From Candidatus Vicinibacter proximus (GTDB lineage: Bacteria; Bacteroidota; Bacteroidia; Chitinophagales; Saprospiraceae), in assembly GCA_016713905.1 (NCBI GenBank), contig JADJOE010000003.1, forward strand, positions 1,674,001-1,738,000: 64,000 nt of DNA, written 5' to 3'. This document shows positions 55,393-64,000 of the stretch, piece by piece. The notes beneath the pieces are model-generated. The model was not told where the DNA came from. It did not search any database and was given only the letters and a program-made list of their open reading frames with translations. Position numbers and translations under genes: made by a program. Each line of letters begins with the position of its first letter. Within the stretch, counting starts at the first letter, position 1.

Positions 55393-56586
55393 TTACTTTA
55401 TATCCATGTCCTCAGAAATGGATATGGGTTTTGGAATCCAAATGAAGTATAAGATCACCCCAAGCGTTACAGATCCGGTGGTAAAAAAGGCTGCGGATGG
55501 GCCCCAATTATACCAGATGATACCTGCAATTGAACTGGCAAGCATGGTACACAAACTTTGCAATCCGGAAAATGTTCCGATCGCAGTTGCCGTATCTTTT
55601 TTATTGGTAATATTTGAAATCCAGGCTTTTGAAATTCCTTCCGTGGAGGAAGCATAAATACCATACATTAAAAAGAGGATGCAGAAGTAAACCAAATCTG
55701 CACTTTGTGTCATTCCAAAATATACTATCGCGAACAAAGTAAGGCCAAAAATAAAAATGGATTTCAAGCCAAACTTGTCGCCAAGTATACCCATTGGAAA
55801 AGAAAATAAAGCATAAACCAGATTGTAAAATATGTAAATGCCGATCACCAAACTATCCCCAAATCCAGCATCCTTCAACTTTAATAAGAGAAAAACATCT
55901 GAACTATTGAATAAAGTAAAAATAAGTAATCCCATCACCAGCCTCTTGTATGCTATCGGACTTTCTTTCCAGTATTGCAAAAAGGAAAAAAAAGAAAACG
56001 CAACTTTCTGCTCTGATTTTTCATGTTCTTTATCTTTTAAGAAGAAAGAAGCCAGTACTGCAAAAATACCGGGAACAAATGCAATGAAAAATAATGTTTT
56101 GTAATTATCAGGGTAGTAACTAAGATAAATTAAGGCAAGTACAGGACCCAACACAGCGCCAAAAGTATCCATTGAGCGGTGAAATCCAAAAACCTTTCCC
56201 TTGGTTTCGATAGTTGCTTCATCTGAAAGCATGGCATCTCGTGCACCAGTACGGATACCTTTTCCCAATCGATCAATGCATCTTGCAAAAAAGATCCACA
56301 ATGGAAATACAAATATGGCCATCATGGGTTTTGAAATGCTGCTTAGTGCATAACCCATTTGTACAAAAGGTACACGTCTTTGCGACACGTCAGACCACTT
56401 GCCAAAATATGCTTTACTCAGACCGGCAGATGCTTCCGCAAATCCTTCCAGAATGCCTATAAACAAAATGGAAAAGCCAATGGTTTTTAAATAAATTGGC
56501 ATTACCGGATAGAGCATTTCACTTGCGGTATCCGTGAGCAAACTCACCACCGACAAAATCCAAACCGTGCGTGTGATGTATTTCAA
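55393..56586 (-). CDS. MFS transporter, drug/metabolite family
   Basis: A 397-aa major facilitator with 12 TM helices. The N-terminal domain has SLLTDTASEMLYPVMPIYLK and the helix 2-3 loop KAYFGKWSDVSQRRVPFVQM. It carries the GKGIRTGARDAMLSDEATIE motif seen in a subgroup of MFS permeases (often called nitrate/MFS of the UMF type). No substrate can be assigned. Confidence 0.88.
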   Translation of the reverse strand: MKYITRTVWILSVVSLLTDTASEMLYPVMPIYLKTIGFSILFIGILEGFAEASAGLSKAYFGKWSDVSQRRVPFVQMGYALSSISKPMMAIFVFPLWIFFARCIDRLGKGIRTGARDAMLSDEATIETKGKVFGFHRSMDTFGAVLGPVLALIYLSYYPDNYKTLFFIAFVPGIFAVLASFFLKDKEHEKSEQKVAFSFFSFLQYWKESPIAYKRLVMGLLIFTLFNSSDVFLLLKLKDAGFGDSLVIGIYIFYNLVYALFSFPMGILGDKFGLKSIFIFGLTLFAIVYFGMTQSADLVYFCILFLMYGIYASSTEGISKAWISNITNKKDTATAIGTFSGLQSLCTMLASSIAGIIWYNWGPSAAFFTTGSVTLGVILYFIWIPKPISISEDMDIK

Positions 56587-56674
56587 AATTATAATTTAAA
56601 TAGATTATAACTATTACTCATTCAATGAAAAATTAAGGCGTATTTAATCATTTTTATATTCAAAATTCAACAGT

Positions 56675-58018
56675 TTATGCTTTATCCATTAATGGTCTAA
56701 AATCTTTATTAGCAAATTCAGTTTCCAGATCATCCAAATGTTTTAAGTGATTTTTCATGTGCAAAAACTGAATGATCACAAAGCCTAAAAGCATCATGAT
56801 GGAAAACGCCAACACCGTATATTCCCATGAGAATTGAAACTTGATTGGACCGATCAATTTGGCACCCACAATTCTACCCATGTTTGAAATGGTCATGTAA
56901 ATGGTAAACTGACTGGCTGAAACTTTTTTCCAACAGCACTGCATGGCAATGGCAAATACACCGATGCAGGTAAACACATACAGCAGTTGATAAACAATCA
57001 TAAAGCTTACAATAAACCAGGTACTTGCCCATTGAAGCTTTAACAATACGAAACCAATGGTCATGCAGATAAGAATTACGAGATAAATATTCATCATCCT
57101 TATTTTCCCAAATCGATCAATCAAAATACCCCCTATCAACATTCCTCCAATGCCACCAACTAAACTTGCCGTCGCAAAATAATTCGAATATGCCTGATCG
57201 GACCAACCCAGCGCCTGGACGGTAAATATGGGGAGCAGGGTCGCGATGTAATTAAAAGACCCTTGCGTGATAAATACAAGTACTGCCAACACCAAACTAT
57301 TGCGCAAACTAAATACCCGGTACAAAGAATTAAAAATATCAAACCAACTGCTTAACTGCATTTTTTTAGTTTCAGCGGATGCAACGCCTTTGCTCCATGG
57401 CAGGATTTTTTCACCTGGACGTTCTCTTAAGCATAGGGGTACAAACATGATTAAACCAACCATTACCGAAAGCATAAGAATGGCATAAGTAAAACCATAA
57501 TGGTTGAGCAGCCAACTTCCCACTGCGAGGGATGTGGATGTCCCGATTATCTTTGCACCCCACATCAGTCCATTTGCTCTTGCCTGCTGATCAACCGGCA
57601 CCACATCAATCGCCATTCCATCTGTAGCCACATCCTGAAAAGCTCCAAAAAATCCAACGGCCATACCTGCAAGTGCCAGCATGTTGAGATGATTCAATGG
57701 ATCCGGCACAAAAGCCATAACAATAAAACTTAAGATCAATCCCAATTGTCCAATGATTACCCATGGTCTTCTACGGCCCATAGGCAAATAAGTAAACCTA
57801 TCCATCAAAGGAGCGACTAAAATTTTTAAACTCCAGGGCAATCCGAATGCTGCCACAAAGGTCCCAATTTCTCCAGGGGTTTTTCCGTTCATCGCCATCC
57901 AGGCAGGAATACCAAACAATGCCATTCCCTCAGGAATACCCTGTGCAACGTACAATGCGATAAAATTAAAATACCTTAAAAACGAATTCTCTGAAAGTGC
58001 AGGAAGGACTTTGGCCAT
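56675..58018 (-). CDS. MFS transporter, AmpG/PAT-like
   Basis: 447 aa with 12 or more TM segments. FIALYVAQGIPEGMALFGIP and the cytosolic loop LMDRFTYLPMGRRRPWVIIG, then AFQDVATDGMAIDVV, match the AmpG/acetyl-CoA (PAT) branch of the MFS, which moves muropeptides or other large metabolites. It lies 88 bp upstream of the other MFS gene on the same strand, so co-transcription is possible. Confidence 0.87.
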   Translation of the reverse strand: MAKVLPALSENSFLRYFNFIALYVAQGIPEGMALFGIPAWMAMNGKTPGEIGTFVAAFGLPWSLKILVAPLMDRFTYLPMGRRRPWVIIGQLGLILSFIVMAFVPDPLNHLNMLALAGMAVGFFGAFQDVATDGMAIDVVPVDQQARANGLMWGAKIIGTSTSLAVGSWLLNHYGFTYAILMLSVMVGLIMFVPLCLRERPGEKILPWSKGVASAETKKMQLSSWFDIFNSLYRVFSLRNSLVLAVLVFITQGSFNYIATLLPIFTVQALGWSDQAYSNYFATASLVGGIGGMLIGGILIDRFGKIRMMNIYLVILICMTIGFVLLKLQWASTWFIVSFMIVYQLLYVFTCIGVFAIAMQCCWKKVSASQFTIYMTISNMGRIVGAKLIGPIKFQFSWEYTVLAFSIMMLLGFVIIQFLHMKNHLKHLDDLETEFANKDFRPLMDKA

Positions 58019-58367
58019 GTATCTTGGATTTTTTTCAATTCAATAAATGCAGATTCATTACAATTTTCACAATAGTAATGAAATATTGTCTCATTGATGG
58101 AAGAGAATATTCCGTATGCTAACTTATTGTGTCAGCAAGGCCGCAAAAAATACAAAAGCAACTTTCGCTAAAGCAATTTATATTCTTAGATGCTAAATTT
58201 TTCCTTTCAGTTGAATAAATTTAAAATAACCGAAAAATACTTTCTTAACAATAAATGAATCTTGCAATTTCATCCAATTGAAGATAAGTCATTTTCAAAA
58301 TTTTGTTTAAAGGCTCTGTTGAGTTAGTCAACACAATTAATGCCATGCGCAATAAAAAACTTTTGCT
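58019..58367. other. Intergenic, no gene recognised
   Basis: About 350 bp between the AmpG-like gene and the AHSA1-VOC gene. No terminator or repeat was evident. Confidence 0.4.
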
Positions 58368-59336
58368 TTATTTTGAAGTGATGTGATTGACCATCCAGTT
58401 TATTCCATACCTGTCAGTAAATGAACCAAAATAAGCGCCCCAAAACATATCCTGCAAAGGCATACTCACATTTCCTCCTACAGATAATTCATCAAAAATT
58501 CTTTTGGCTTCCTCTCTTGTTTCCGGCTCGATGCTGATGTGCATATTGTTTCCCTGGACAACCGTAAACCCCATTTCTTTTGGAGCATCCGTTCCCATCA
58601 GAACATGGTTGCCAGTTATTGGCAATTCTACATGCAGGACCATTTTCTTTACTTCTTCAGCAAGAGGTGGCTGGCTATCATCAACAGGTAAGTCACTGAA
58701 TCGTTGGATGCCACCTCCATTGAATTCAGTTCTGAAAACTGATTTGTAAAAAACAAATGCCTCTTCTGTGTTCCCTGGAAAATTAAGATAAGTACATACT
58801 CTTGCATGGTTGCTTGTTCTGAGTTCTTTTCTAATTTTAAATTGTGCTTCAATGTATTGATCAAGATTGCCCAATGCCATGGTGAATCCTTCCTTGAATC
58901 CCAATTGAATTATTTTTTCCAGATCTGCTAATTCATCATAGGCTATTAAAATATTCACAGTAGTAACTTCATCTTTTTCACTGAATGTATTGGTCCAAAA
59001 AGAGCGGGGAAAGTCCTGATTGACTTTTCCCTCTTCATCACAGAAAGCATCCAGTCCCGAGTAACTCTGCAGTTTGGCTATTTTATTATAATCGGCCCTG
59101 CACCAATGTGTCTCTCCTTCCGGTGAAATCATCGCATACAACCAATGTCCTCCTTCTCTGAAGTCCATGGATTTTGTCTTTGTTTGATAAGGCTTTGGTG
59201 CCCACCAAAGATCCAGTATTTCCGGATTGGTCCAGGCATCCCATACCAAATCAAGGCCCGCTGCAAATTCCCTTTTTACGGCAATTGTTTTGTTCTGCCG
59301 GTCTATTGAAAAATCGAATAAAAGATTACTGTTCAT
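58368..59336 (-). CDS. AHSA1/SRPBCC - VOC (PhnB-like) fusion protein
   Basis: A 322-aa fusion. Residues ~10-165 are an AHSA1/SRPBCC ligand-binding fold (REFAAGLDLVWDAWTNPEIL, DLWWAPKPY, FREGGHWLYAMISPEGETHW). Residues ~180-320 are a VOC/PhnB-type glyoxalase fold (VCTYLNFPGNTEEAFVFYKS, MHISIEPETREEAKRIFDEL, DMFWGAYFGSFTDRYGINWM). In other bacteria these are usually separate neighbouring genes. The start overlaps the end of the ArsR-like gene by 11 bp, so they are translationally coupled. Likely a small-molecule binding or modifying protein controlled by that regulator. Confidence 0.88.
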   Translation of the reverse strand: MNSNLLFDFSIDRQNKTIAVKREFAAGLDLVWDAWTNPEILDLWWAPKPYQTKTKSMDFREGGHWLYAMISPEGETHWCRADYNKIAKLQSYSGLDAFCDEEGKVNQDFPRSFWTNTFSEKDEVTTVNILIAYDELADLEKIIQLGFKEGFTMALGNLDQYIEAQFKIRKELRTSNHARVCTYLNFPGNTEEAFVFYKSVFRTEFNGGGIQRFSDLPVDDSQPPLAEEVKKMVLHVELPITGNHVLMGTDAPKEMGFTVVQGNNMHISIEPETREEAKRIFDELSVGGNVSMPLQDMFWGAYFGSFTDRYGINWMVNHITSK

Positions 59337-59652
59337 TTTTTATTTTTTTTAAATTTGATAACACTCTGTCTAATTCATTGAATCGGCTCTCCCAGATTTT
59401 TCTGAATTGTGCCAGCCACTTGTCAATTTCCTTCATCTTATCCGCGTTCAGTTGATAAAAAATTTCTCGTCCTGACTGCTCTTGTTTTACCAGCTTGCAT
59501 TCAGTTAATATTTTTAAGTGCTTGGAGACTGCCTGCCTTGTAGTACTGAAGTGCTCTGCTATTGCATTGGGCGTCATTGATTGGGATGCAATCAACAAAA
59601 TGATGGCCCTCCTTGTTGGGTCGGCAATTGCCTGGAATACATCTCTTCTCAT
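59326..59652 (-). CDS. ArsR-family HTH regulator of the AHSA1-VOC operon
   Basis: 108 aa from the ATG at 59652 (frame open upstream to 59688 inside the preceding gene). Winged helix: VFQAIADPTRRAIILLIASQ, AEHFSTTRQAVSKHLKILTE, and the wing KQEQSGREIFYQLN. No Cys metal site, so it is of the metabolite- or redox-type ArsR group that commonly regulates AHSA1 genes. Starts with ATGA overlap of the preceding DHFR-like stop. Confidence 0.92.
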   Translation of the reverse strand: MRRDVFQAIADPTRRAIILLIASQSMTPNAIAEHFSTTRQAVSKHLKILTECKLVKQEQSGREIFYQLNADKMKEIDKWLAQFRKIWESRFNELDRVLSNLKKIKNEQ

Positions 59653-60212
59653 TTTTTTGATTGATAGCACATTACTACAATTCCGCATTCAAACCTTTTG
59701 ACATCCACCAACTCATAATTTTGTTTGGATGTTACGCTTTGGAAAATAGGGAGTCCTTTCCCCAGCACCACCGGATTGATAAACAAATGGAGTTCGTCAA
59801 TTAAATGCTCCTTGAATAATGATGATACAAACTTTCCGCCACCATAGACAATCATGTCTTTCCCTTCACGTTCTTTTAATGCAAAAATTTCATCCACGAG
59901 TTCGCCTCTTGCTAAAACTGTATTGTTCCATTCTGAAGTGAGCAGGGATTTGGTAAACACAACCTTTGGCGTATGCACAAAAACTTCTGCCCCCTCTTCC
60001 GGTTCGGGACTTTGCAAAGAGGCCGTCCAGTGCGGAATAAAACCCTCTGCCAGTTTTCTTCCCAACAAAATTGTATCCACCTCTTCTGTTAGCTGCCGGA
60101 CATACCCTTTCAGGTCCTCAGACCAATCAAAGGTCAACCAATCCATTTCCCCATTTATCCCGGAAATGAATCCATCCATGGACATTTGGACTTGCAGTTT
60201 TAATTTTCGCAT
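59649..60212 (-). CDS. Dihydrofolate reductase/RibD C-terminal family protein
   Basis: 187 aa. LKLQVQMSMDGFISGINGEM at the N-terminus, TILLGRKLAEGFIPHW, KDMIVYGGGKFVSSLFKEHL, then DELHLFINPVVLGKGLPIF mark the RibD-C/DHFR-like reductase fold that binds NADPH. The true substrate is unknown (not the chromosomal folA type). First gene of the operon with the ArsR and AHSA1-VOC genes, overlapping the next by 4 bp. Confidence 0.9.
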   Translation of the reverse strand: MRKLKLQVQMSMDGFISGINGEMDWLTFDWSEDLKGYVRQLTEEVDTILLGRKLAEGFIPHWTASLQSPEPEEGAEVFVHTPKVVFTKSLLTSEWNNTVLARGELVDEIFALKEREGKDMIVYGGGKFVSSLFKEHLIDELHLFINPVVLGKGLPIFQSVTSKQNYELVDVKRFECGIVVMCYQSKK

Positions 60213-60945
60213 ATTTAAAATATTTTATTTATGAAACTAATCAGTTGCAAATATATATGCAACTATTTGGTTTCGCAAATAAAAAACATTAAAAAAATAA
60301 AAAACTAGCAAAGTTGTCCCATGTTGAAGCGGCACAAAGGCCACCATTCCAATTTTGAATAATGCAAAAAATGATGCATACTGGCAATTTTTGCTTAAAT
60401 CCTACCGGATATATTCCAAAAGTGGACGGTAACCCAATGACCAGCAGAGTTGGTTTAGGCTAACTATCTTTCTCCGTAAAAGGAAATTATTGGAATGCGG
60501 CTGTCGCAGAACCATACTCTCAAAAACGATTAAATGTGATTTCTTAAATAGATTAAATGTAGAGACGAGCTATTTGCTCATTCCCAGATTTTAGAATCAC
60601 AACAGCTTGTCAGACTACCAAGAGCCGCAAAAGACAAAAAATAGATTTGCCTCATTAATAGGTGTTTTGAAAATTCTTAATCATACAAGTTAAATTAATT
60701 ACCTGAAGTCCAAAAATACGATAAACCCCTGTCGATGGGCCGTTTTGATAAATTAAAAAAAAATATTAACTATTGTCCAAGCTAATAAATAAAAGTTTAC
60801 CTTTGAATTTAATGCAAAAAGTAAGTTGGTCCAGTTTCTTCAATTTTGTTCCTTAATAATTTCTCATCAGGGCCATCGGACAAATTCTTGAGTGTTTCTT
60901 CTTATTCTGTTTATTAACTTTTCTTACCTATTAATTTGAATTATT
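60213..60945. other. Intergenic, no gene recognised
   Basis: About 730 bp between divergent genes, AT-rich. It should hold the promoters of both the DHFR-like operon and the C10 protease. A TTAATTTG box about 13 bp before the protease ATG only loosely fits TAnnTTTG. Confidence 0.4.
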
Positions 60946-63462
60946 ATGAAAAAGGTACTTTGCTTATTGATTTTAATGAATTCAATACACCTGAATGGTT
61001 TTTCCACTACGGTGAACCTTGAAGTTGCAAAACAAGTGGCCTTATTTTTTGCGAACCACATTTCGGTGGTTAAAATTGAAAAAGTTGAGCTTGCACATAA
61101 GGTAGAATCCACAAATCACGTTCCTGTTTTTTTTATCTTTAACTTAAATGCCAACGATGGATTTATAATCATCTCCGCAGAAGATGTAGCTACTCCAGTG
61201 ATGGGATACTCAATAAAGGGTAGATTTACCAACATAGACATGCCGATAAATCTTCAAAAGTGGTTGACTGAATACAAGGAGCAGATTTTTTATATCAGAG
61301 AAAATAAGCTGCAAGCAACTCCTGAAATCAAACAACTTTGGCAGGACTATTACCAAGGTATATTTTCTGTCAAGGATCAAATTTCAAGTGTTTTACCGCT
61401 GATGAATACCATTTGGAATCAACGCCCTTATTACAATGACCTTTGTCCGGGAGGCTCTGTGACAGGTTGCGGAGCTACTGCCATGGCACAAATTATGAAG
61501 TATTGGAATTATCCAAAACAGGGCACCGGATTTCACTCTTATAATCACCCAAGCTATGGTACACTTTCAGTTAATTTTGGGAATGCAACATACGATTGGT
61601 CCAAAATGCCAAATGACGTCAGAGGCTACAACTTTGATGTTGCAAATTTGATGTACCATTGTGGTGTAGCACAAAACATGGACTACAGTCCACAAACAAG
61701 TTCTTCAGGATTATACAACATTGATGAAGCATTCAAAACATACTTTGGCTATAAACAGTCAACTCAGGTTTACAACCGCCAGAATTATGGAACTGCAGAA
61801 TGGGTCAATTTATTAAAAAACGAACTTGACAATTCAAGGCCCTTGCTTTACAGAGGTGCCGGCACAGGAGGTGGTCATTTTTTTGACATCGATGGATACG
61901 ACAACAATTATTTCTTTCATATCAATTGGGGATGGGGTGGCGCTTATGATGGTTATTTTACCATTGATGCCCTTAATCCGGGTGGAGTCGGAACCGGTGG
62001 AGGGACCGGAGGATACAATTCAGGACATTATGCCATTTTGGGTATTCAGCCAGAGCAAATCATTACAGGCAGTTTTGATCTCAGTCTTTATTCAACCATG
62101 GAAGTTAATCCTACTTCATTGGGTTCAAATCAAGCATTCAAAGTCTCAGTGAAAATTGCTAATTTAGGAATGTCGGCATTTAGTGGGGACTTTTGTGCAG
62201 CTGTTTTCACCAATGAAGGTGTCTTTGTAGATTTTGTTCAAATCTTAAACAACCAAAATCTTCAAAATGGATTTTACAATACCTACGAATTTAACTCTGC
62301 CGGGATGACGCTTATTCCTGGAAAGCATACCATTGGCCTTTATTACCGCAATACAGACAAGGAATGGACTTTAATCAATCAATCCACCTACAATAACCCA
62401 ATAAGTCTGACGGTGGCCAGCAATGCAAATGTAATTGCCATGTATTCAAAAATGAATTTCAGCTCCAACCCGATCGTACAGGATCAGGCGTTTACGATAA
62501 CTACCGATATTGCTAATTATGGAGCTACCGATTTTAAGGGATGGTTGTCGGCAGATATTTTTGACCAAGAAGGTAAATGGGTTGAAACTATAGCTGAAAT
62601 CGAAAATACAGAAATCAAGGCGGGGTTTTTTAATTCAGGATTTCAATTTACAAATGATGGATTATCCCTTGATCCCGGCAGTTATTATATTGCACTGTTT
62701 AATTCAACTGATTACACTGATTGGTACATCCTATCCAACACTTTACACGACAACCCAGTATTGATCAATGTTGTTTCCCCGGGAATTATTGCCGATAAAT
62801 ATGAAGACAATAACTCAAGAGAAACTGCCTATAATTTGCCATATACTTTTAATGGAAGTCAGGCTCATGTCAGCACCATAGGTTCAAATTTTCATAACAG
62901 GACAGAGTATGATTTTTATAAAGTAATATTGCCTGCAGGATCAGATTATAAAATTGAAACTAAAATAGGTGATCGATTCAGTAGCCTGGATGGTAAGGAT
63001 TACTCTGCTGATATCTTAATTTCCTATGATCTTGGCAATGGATATTCTGAAGCCTTTGACTACTCAATACCCAATAGTCTGATATTGAAAAACGGAGGTG
63101 AGGCCTTGTTCTATATTGCCCCCTATTCTGCAGGCGAAACAGGAACTTATATCTTGGATTTAAATATCACTAAAACTCAGCCTTCAGCAAGTAAGGATTT
63201 CATAAATGAAAATATGCTGAATTGCTTTCCAAATCCAGTACAAAAGCTCCTTTATTTAGAAACTAATAAAACTCTTAACGGACCAAGTGATATTAAAATT
63301 TTTAATACCACAGGACAACTTATAAAAGTAATAAATAACATTTCCATTGGTACTGAAAAAATACCGATAGATGTAAGCAAGCTCCAAAATGGTTTCTATT
63401 ATCTTAAAATTCAGAACCAATTAATGGAATCAAATTCAGTAAAAATAAACATTTTGCATTAG
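60946..63462 (+). CDS. C10 family cysteine protease (streptopain-like) with T9SS sorting domain
   Basis: 838 aa. Signal peptide (1-20), then a propeptide of the SpeB/Spi type (about 21-135; VKIEKVELAHKVE, GFIIISAEDVATPVMGYSIK). The C10 catalytic domain (about 140-370) has Cys175 in VTGCGATAMAQIMKYW, His311 in GGGHFFDIDGY and NWGWGG. Two beta-sandwich repeats (about 380-620), a PPC-like domain (about 630-740) and a T9SS domain (NCFPNPVQKLLYLETNKTLN to the C-terminus) follow. The residues for maturation and catalysis are intact. It is a secreted or surface protease of the same family as streptopain and Bacteroides fragilis Bfp enzymes. The next gene abuts. Confidence 0.95.
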   Translation: MKKVLCLLILMNSIHLNGFSTTVNLEVAKQVALFFANHISVVKIEKVELAHKVESTNHVPVFFIFNLNANDGFIIISAEDVATPVMGYSIKGRFTNIDMPINLQKWLTEYKEQIFYIRENKLQATPEIKQLWQDYYQGIFSVKDQISSVLPLMNTIWNQRPYYNDLCPGGSVTGCGATAMAQIMKYWNYPKQGTGFHSYNHPSYGTLSVNFGNATYDWSKMPNDVRGYNFDVANLMYHCGVAQNMDYSPQTSSSGLYNIDEAFKTYFGYKQSTQVYNRQNYGTAEWVNLLKNELDNSRPLLYRGAGTGGGHFFDIDGYDNNYFFHINWGWGGAYDGYFTIDALNPGGVGTGGGTGGYNSGHYAILGIQPEQIITGSFDLSLYSTMEVNPTSLGSNQAFKVSVKIANLGMSAFSGDFCAAVFTNEGVFVDFVQILNNQNLQNGFYNTYEFNSAGMTLIPGKHTIGLYYRNTDKEWTLINQSTYNNPISLTVASNANVIAMYSKMNFSSNPIVQDQAFTITTDIANYGATDFKGWLSADIFDQEGKWVETIAEIENTEIKAGFFNSGFQFTNDGLSLDPGSYYIALFNSTDYTDWYILSNTLHDNPVLINVVSPGIIADKYEDNNSRETAYNLPYTFNGSQAHVSTIGSNFHNRTEYDFYKVILPAGSDYKIETKIGDRFSSLDGKDYSADILISYDLGNGYSEAFDYSIPNSLILKNGGEALFYIAPYSAGETGTYILDLNITKTQPSASKDFINENMLNCFPNPVQKLLYLETNKTLNGPSDIKIFNTTGQLIKVINNISIGTEKIPIDVSKLQNGFYYLKIQNQLMESNSVKINILH

Positions 63463-63957
63463 ATGAACTTGGATAGAATTTCAAGTATACTTATTACTTT
63501 AATGTTTTGCCTGAGTTGCACACGGAAGGGGGTCGTAAATGATTTTGACAGTTCAGGGCCACCAACGATGATTTATAAAATGAGAGAGGAGTCTTATAAA
63601 TTCCTTGTGCCCGTGATGCTTTCTGCAGACAGATCCAAAATTATTGCATACCCTTCAAAACAAGATCTGTACAAAAATAATGCATACACTTATCCTACAG
63701 AATTGATCCGGGAATATTTTTTGGATAACCGAGGCATCAATGCACAAACTGCATTACTGAAACTAAATTATGAAATGTATTTAAAATTGGAAGATGGTTT
63801 CTCGGCAAATGATTTATTTGTTCAAATAAAAGACAAAAATCCATTTATTGAACTCTATGATTGTGGCAACAGATTCAAGTTTAAAGACGAAGTTAAAGAG
63901 ATCAATCAAATGATTTTGAAAAACAAATTAAAGAACTGCAAATGTCTTATAAAGTGA
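63463..63957 (+). CDS. Lipoprotein directly after the C10 protease
   Basis: A 164-aa lipoprotein (signal ending LMFCLSC). The mature part has VPVMLSADRSKIIAYPSKQD, then TYPTELIREYFLDNRGINAQ, and YDCGNRFKFKDEVKEINQMI. This looks like a conserved Bacteroidota family, but I cannot name it. The start codon follows the protease stop with no gap, so translation is coupled. C10 proteases in some bacteria have a linked inhibitor gene. That role is possible here but not shown by any motif. Confidence 0.8.
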   Translation: MNLDRISSILITLMFCLSCTRKGVVNDFDSSGPPTMIYKMREESYKFLVPVMLSADRSKIIAYPSKQDLYKNNAYTYPTELIREYFLDNRGINAQTALLKLNYEMYLKLEDGFSANDLFVQIKDKNPFIELYDCGNRFKFKDEVKEINQMILKNKLKNCKCLIK

Positions 63958-64000
63958 TAAAGAATCTAAAAATATTAGAAATGCAATAGGTTTAATAATA

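Overview
The window reads as a chromosomal segment of an AT-rich Bacteroidota, most likely a Saprospiria/Chitinophagia-type environmental bacterium. This is inferred from proteins with type IX secretion (T9SS) C-terminal sorting domains, a PorP/SprF protein paired with an OmpA/PD40 lattice protein, many Bacteroidota-style lipoproteins (short signal peptide, then Cys), a TonB-dependent receptor, TAnnTTTG promoter hexamers and the pheT / 6S RNA / rny order. No taxonomic marker allows a species call.

Layout. 1-5 kb: 3' part of a secreted zinc metalloprotease, then a decayed island holding a MITE-like repeat, an hsdS remnant and a broken Fic gene. 5-16 kb is mostly core: a haloperoxidase-like lipoprotein, DUF1573, the OmpA/PorP pair, DUF2853, RNase Y, a probable 6S RNA and pheT. 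16-33 kb, all on the minus strand, holds two extracytoplasmic-function (ECF) sigma modules. The first (16.3-22.8 kb) has a CarboxypepD-type lipoprotein, a sigma factor, a membrane-anchored barrel protein in the anti-sigma position, and a giant-type T9SS cargo interrupted by a slippery T7 tract. The second (23.4-32.5 kb) has a sigma factor, a TM/TPR anti-sigma-like protein, an exported TPR-CHAT caspase-like protease, a barrel protein and a run of six small secreted proteins, at least five of them related and Cys-containing. This second module is the best candidate for an undescribed system.

33-49 kb is accessory DNA. It holds three ~134-bp attC-like sites framing lipoprotein/thioredoxin cassettes (no integrase seen), a GlxA regulator-rhodanese-GNAT-DMT cluster, a dead IS3 element, several hypothetical genes, a second Fic pseudogene with a perfect operator-like palindrome, and two more copies of the MITE-like repeat. 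49-53 kb is an arsenic locus (arsR, ACR3 pump and a TonB receptor) with two matching TTCG-N8-CGAA operators. 53-60 kb holds YitT, an MDMPI-like enzyme, two MFS transporters and a three-gene ArsR/AHSA1-VOC/DHFR-like operon. The window ends with a T9SS-exported C10 cysteine protease and an abutting lipoprotein.

All family names come from reading the translations. No similarity search was possible, so the remnant, attC and 6S RNA calls rest on motifs and inverted-repeat pairing that I checked by eye.
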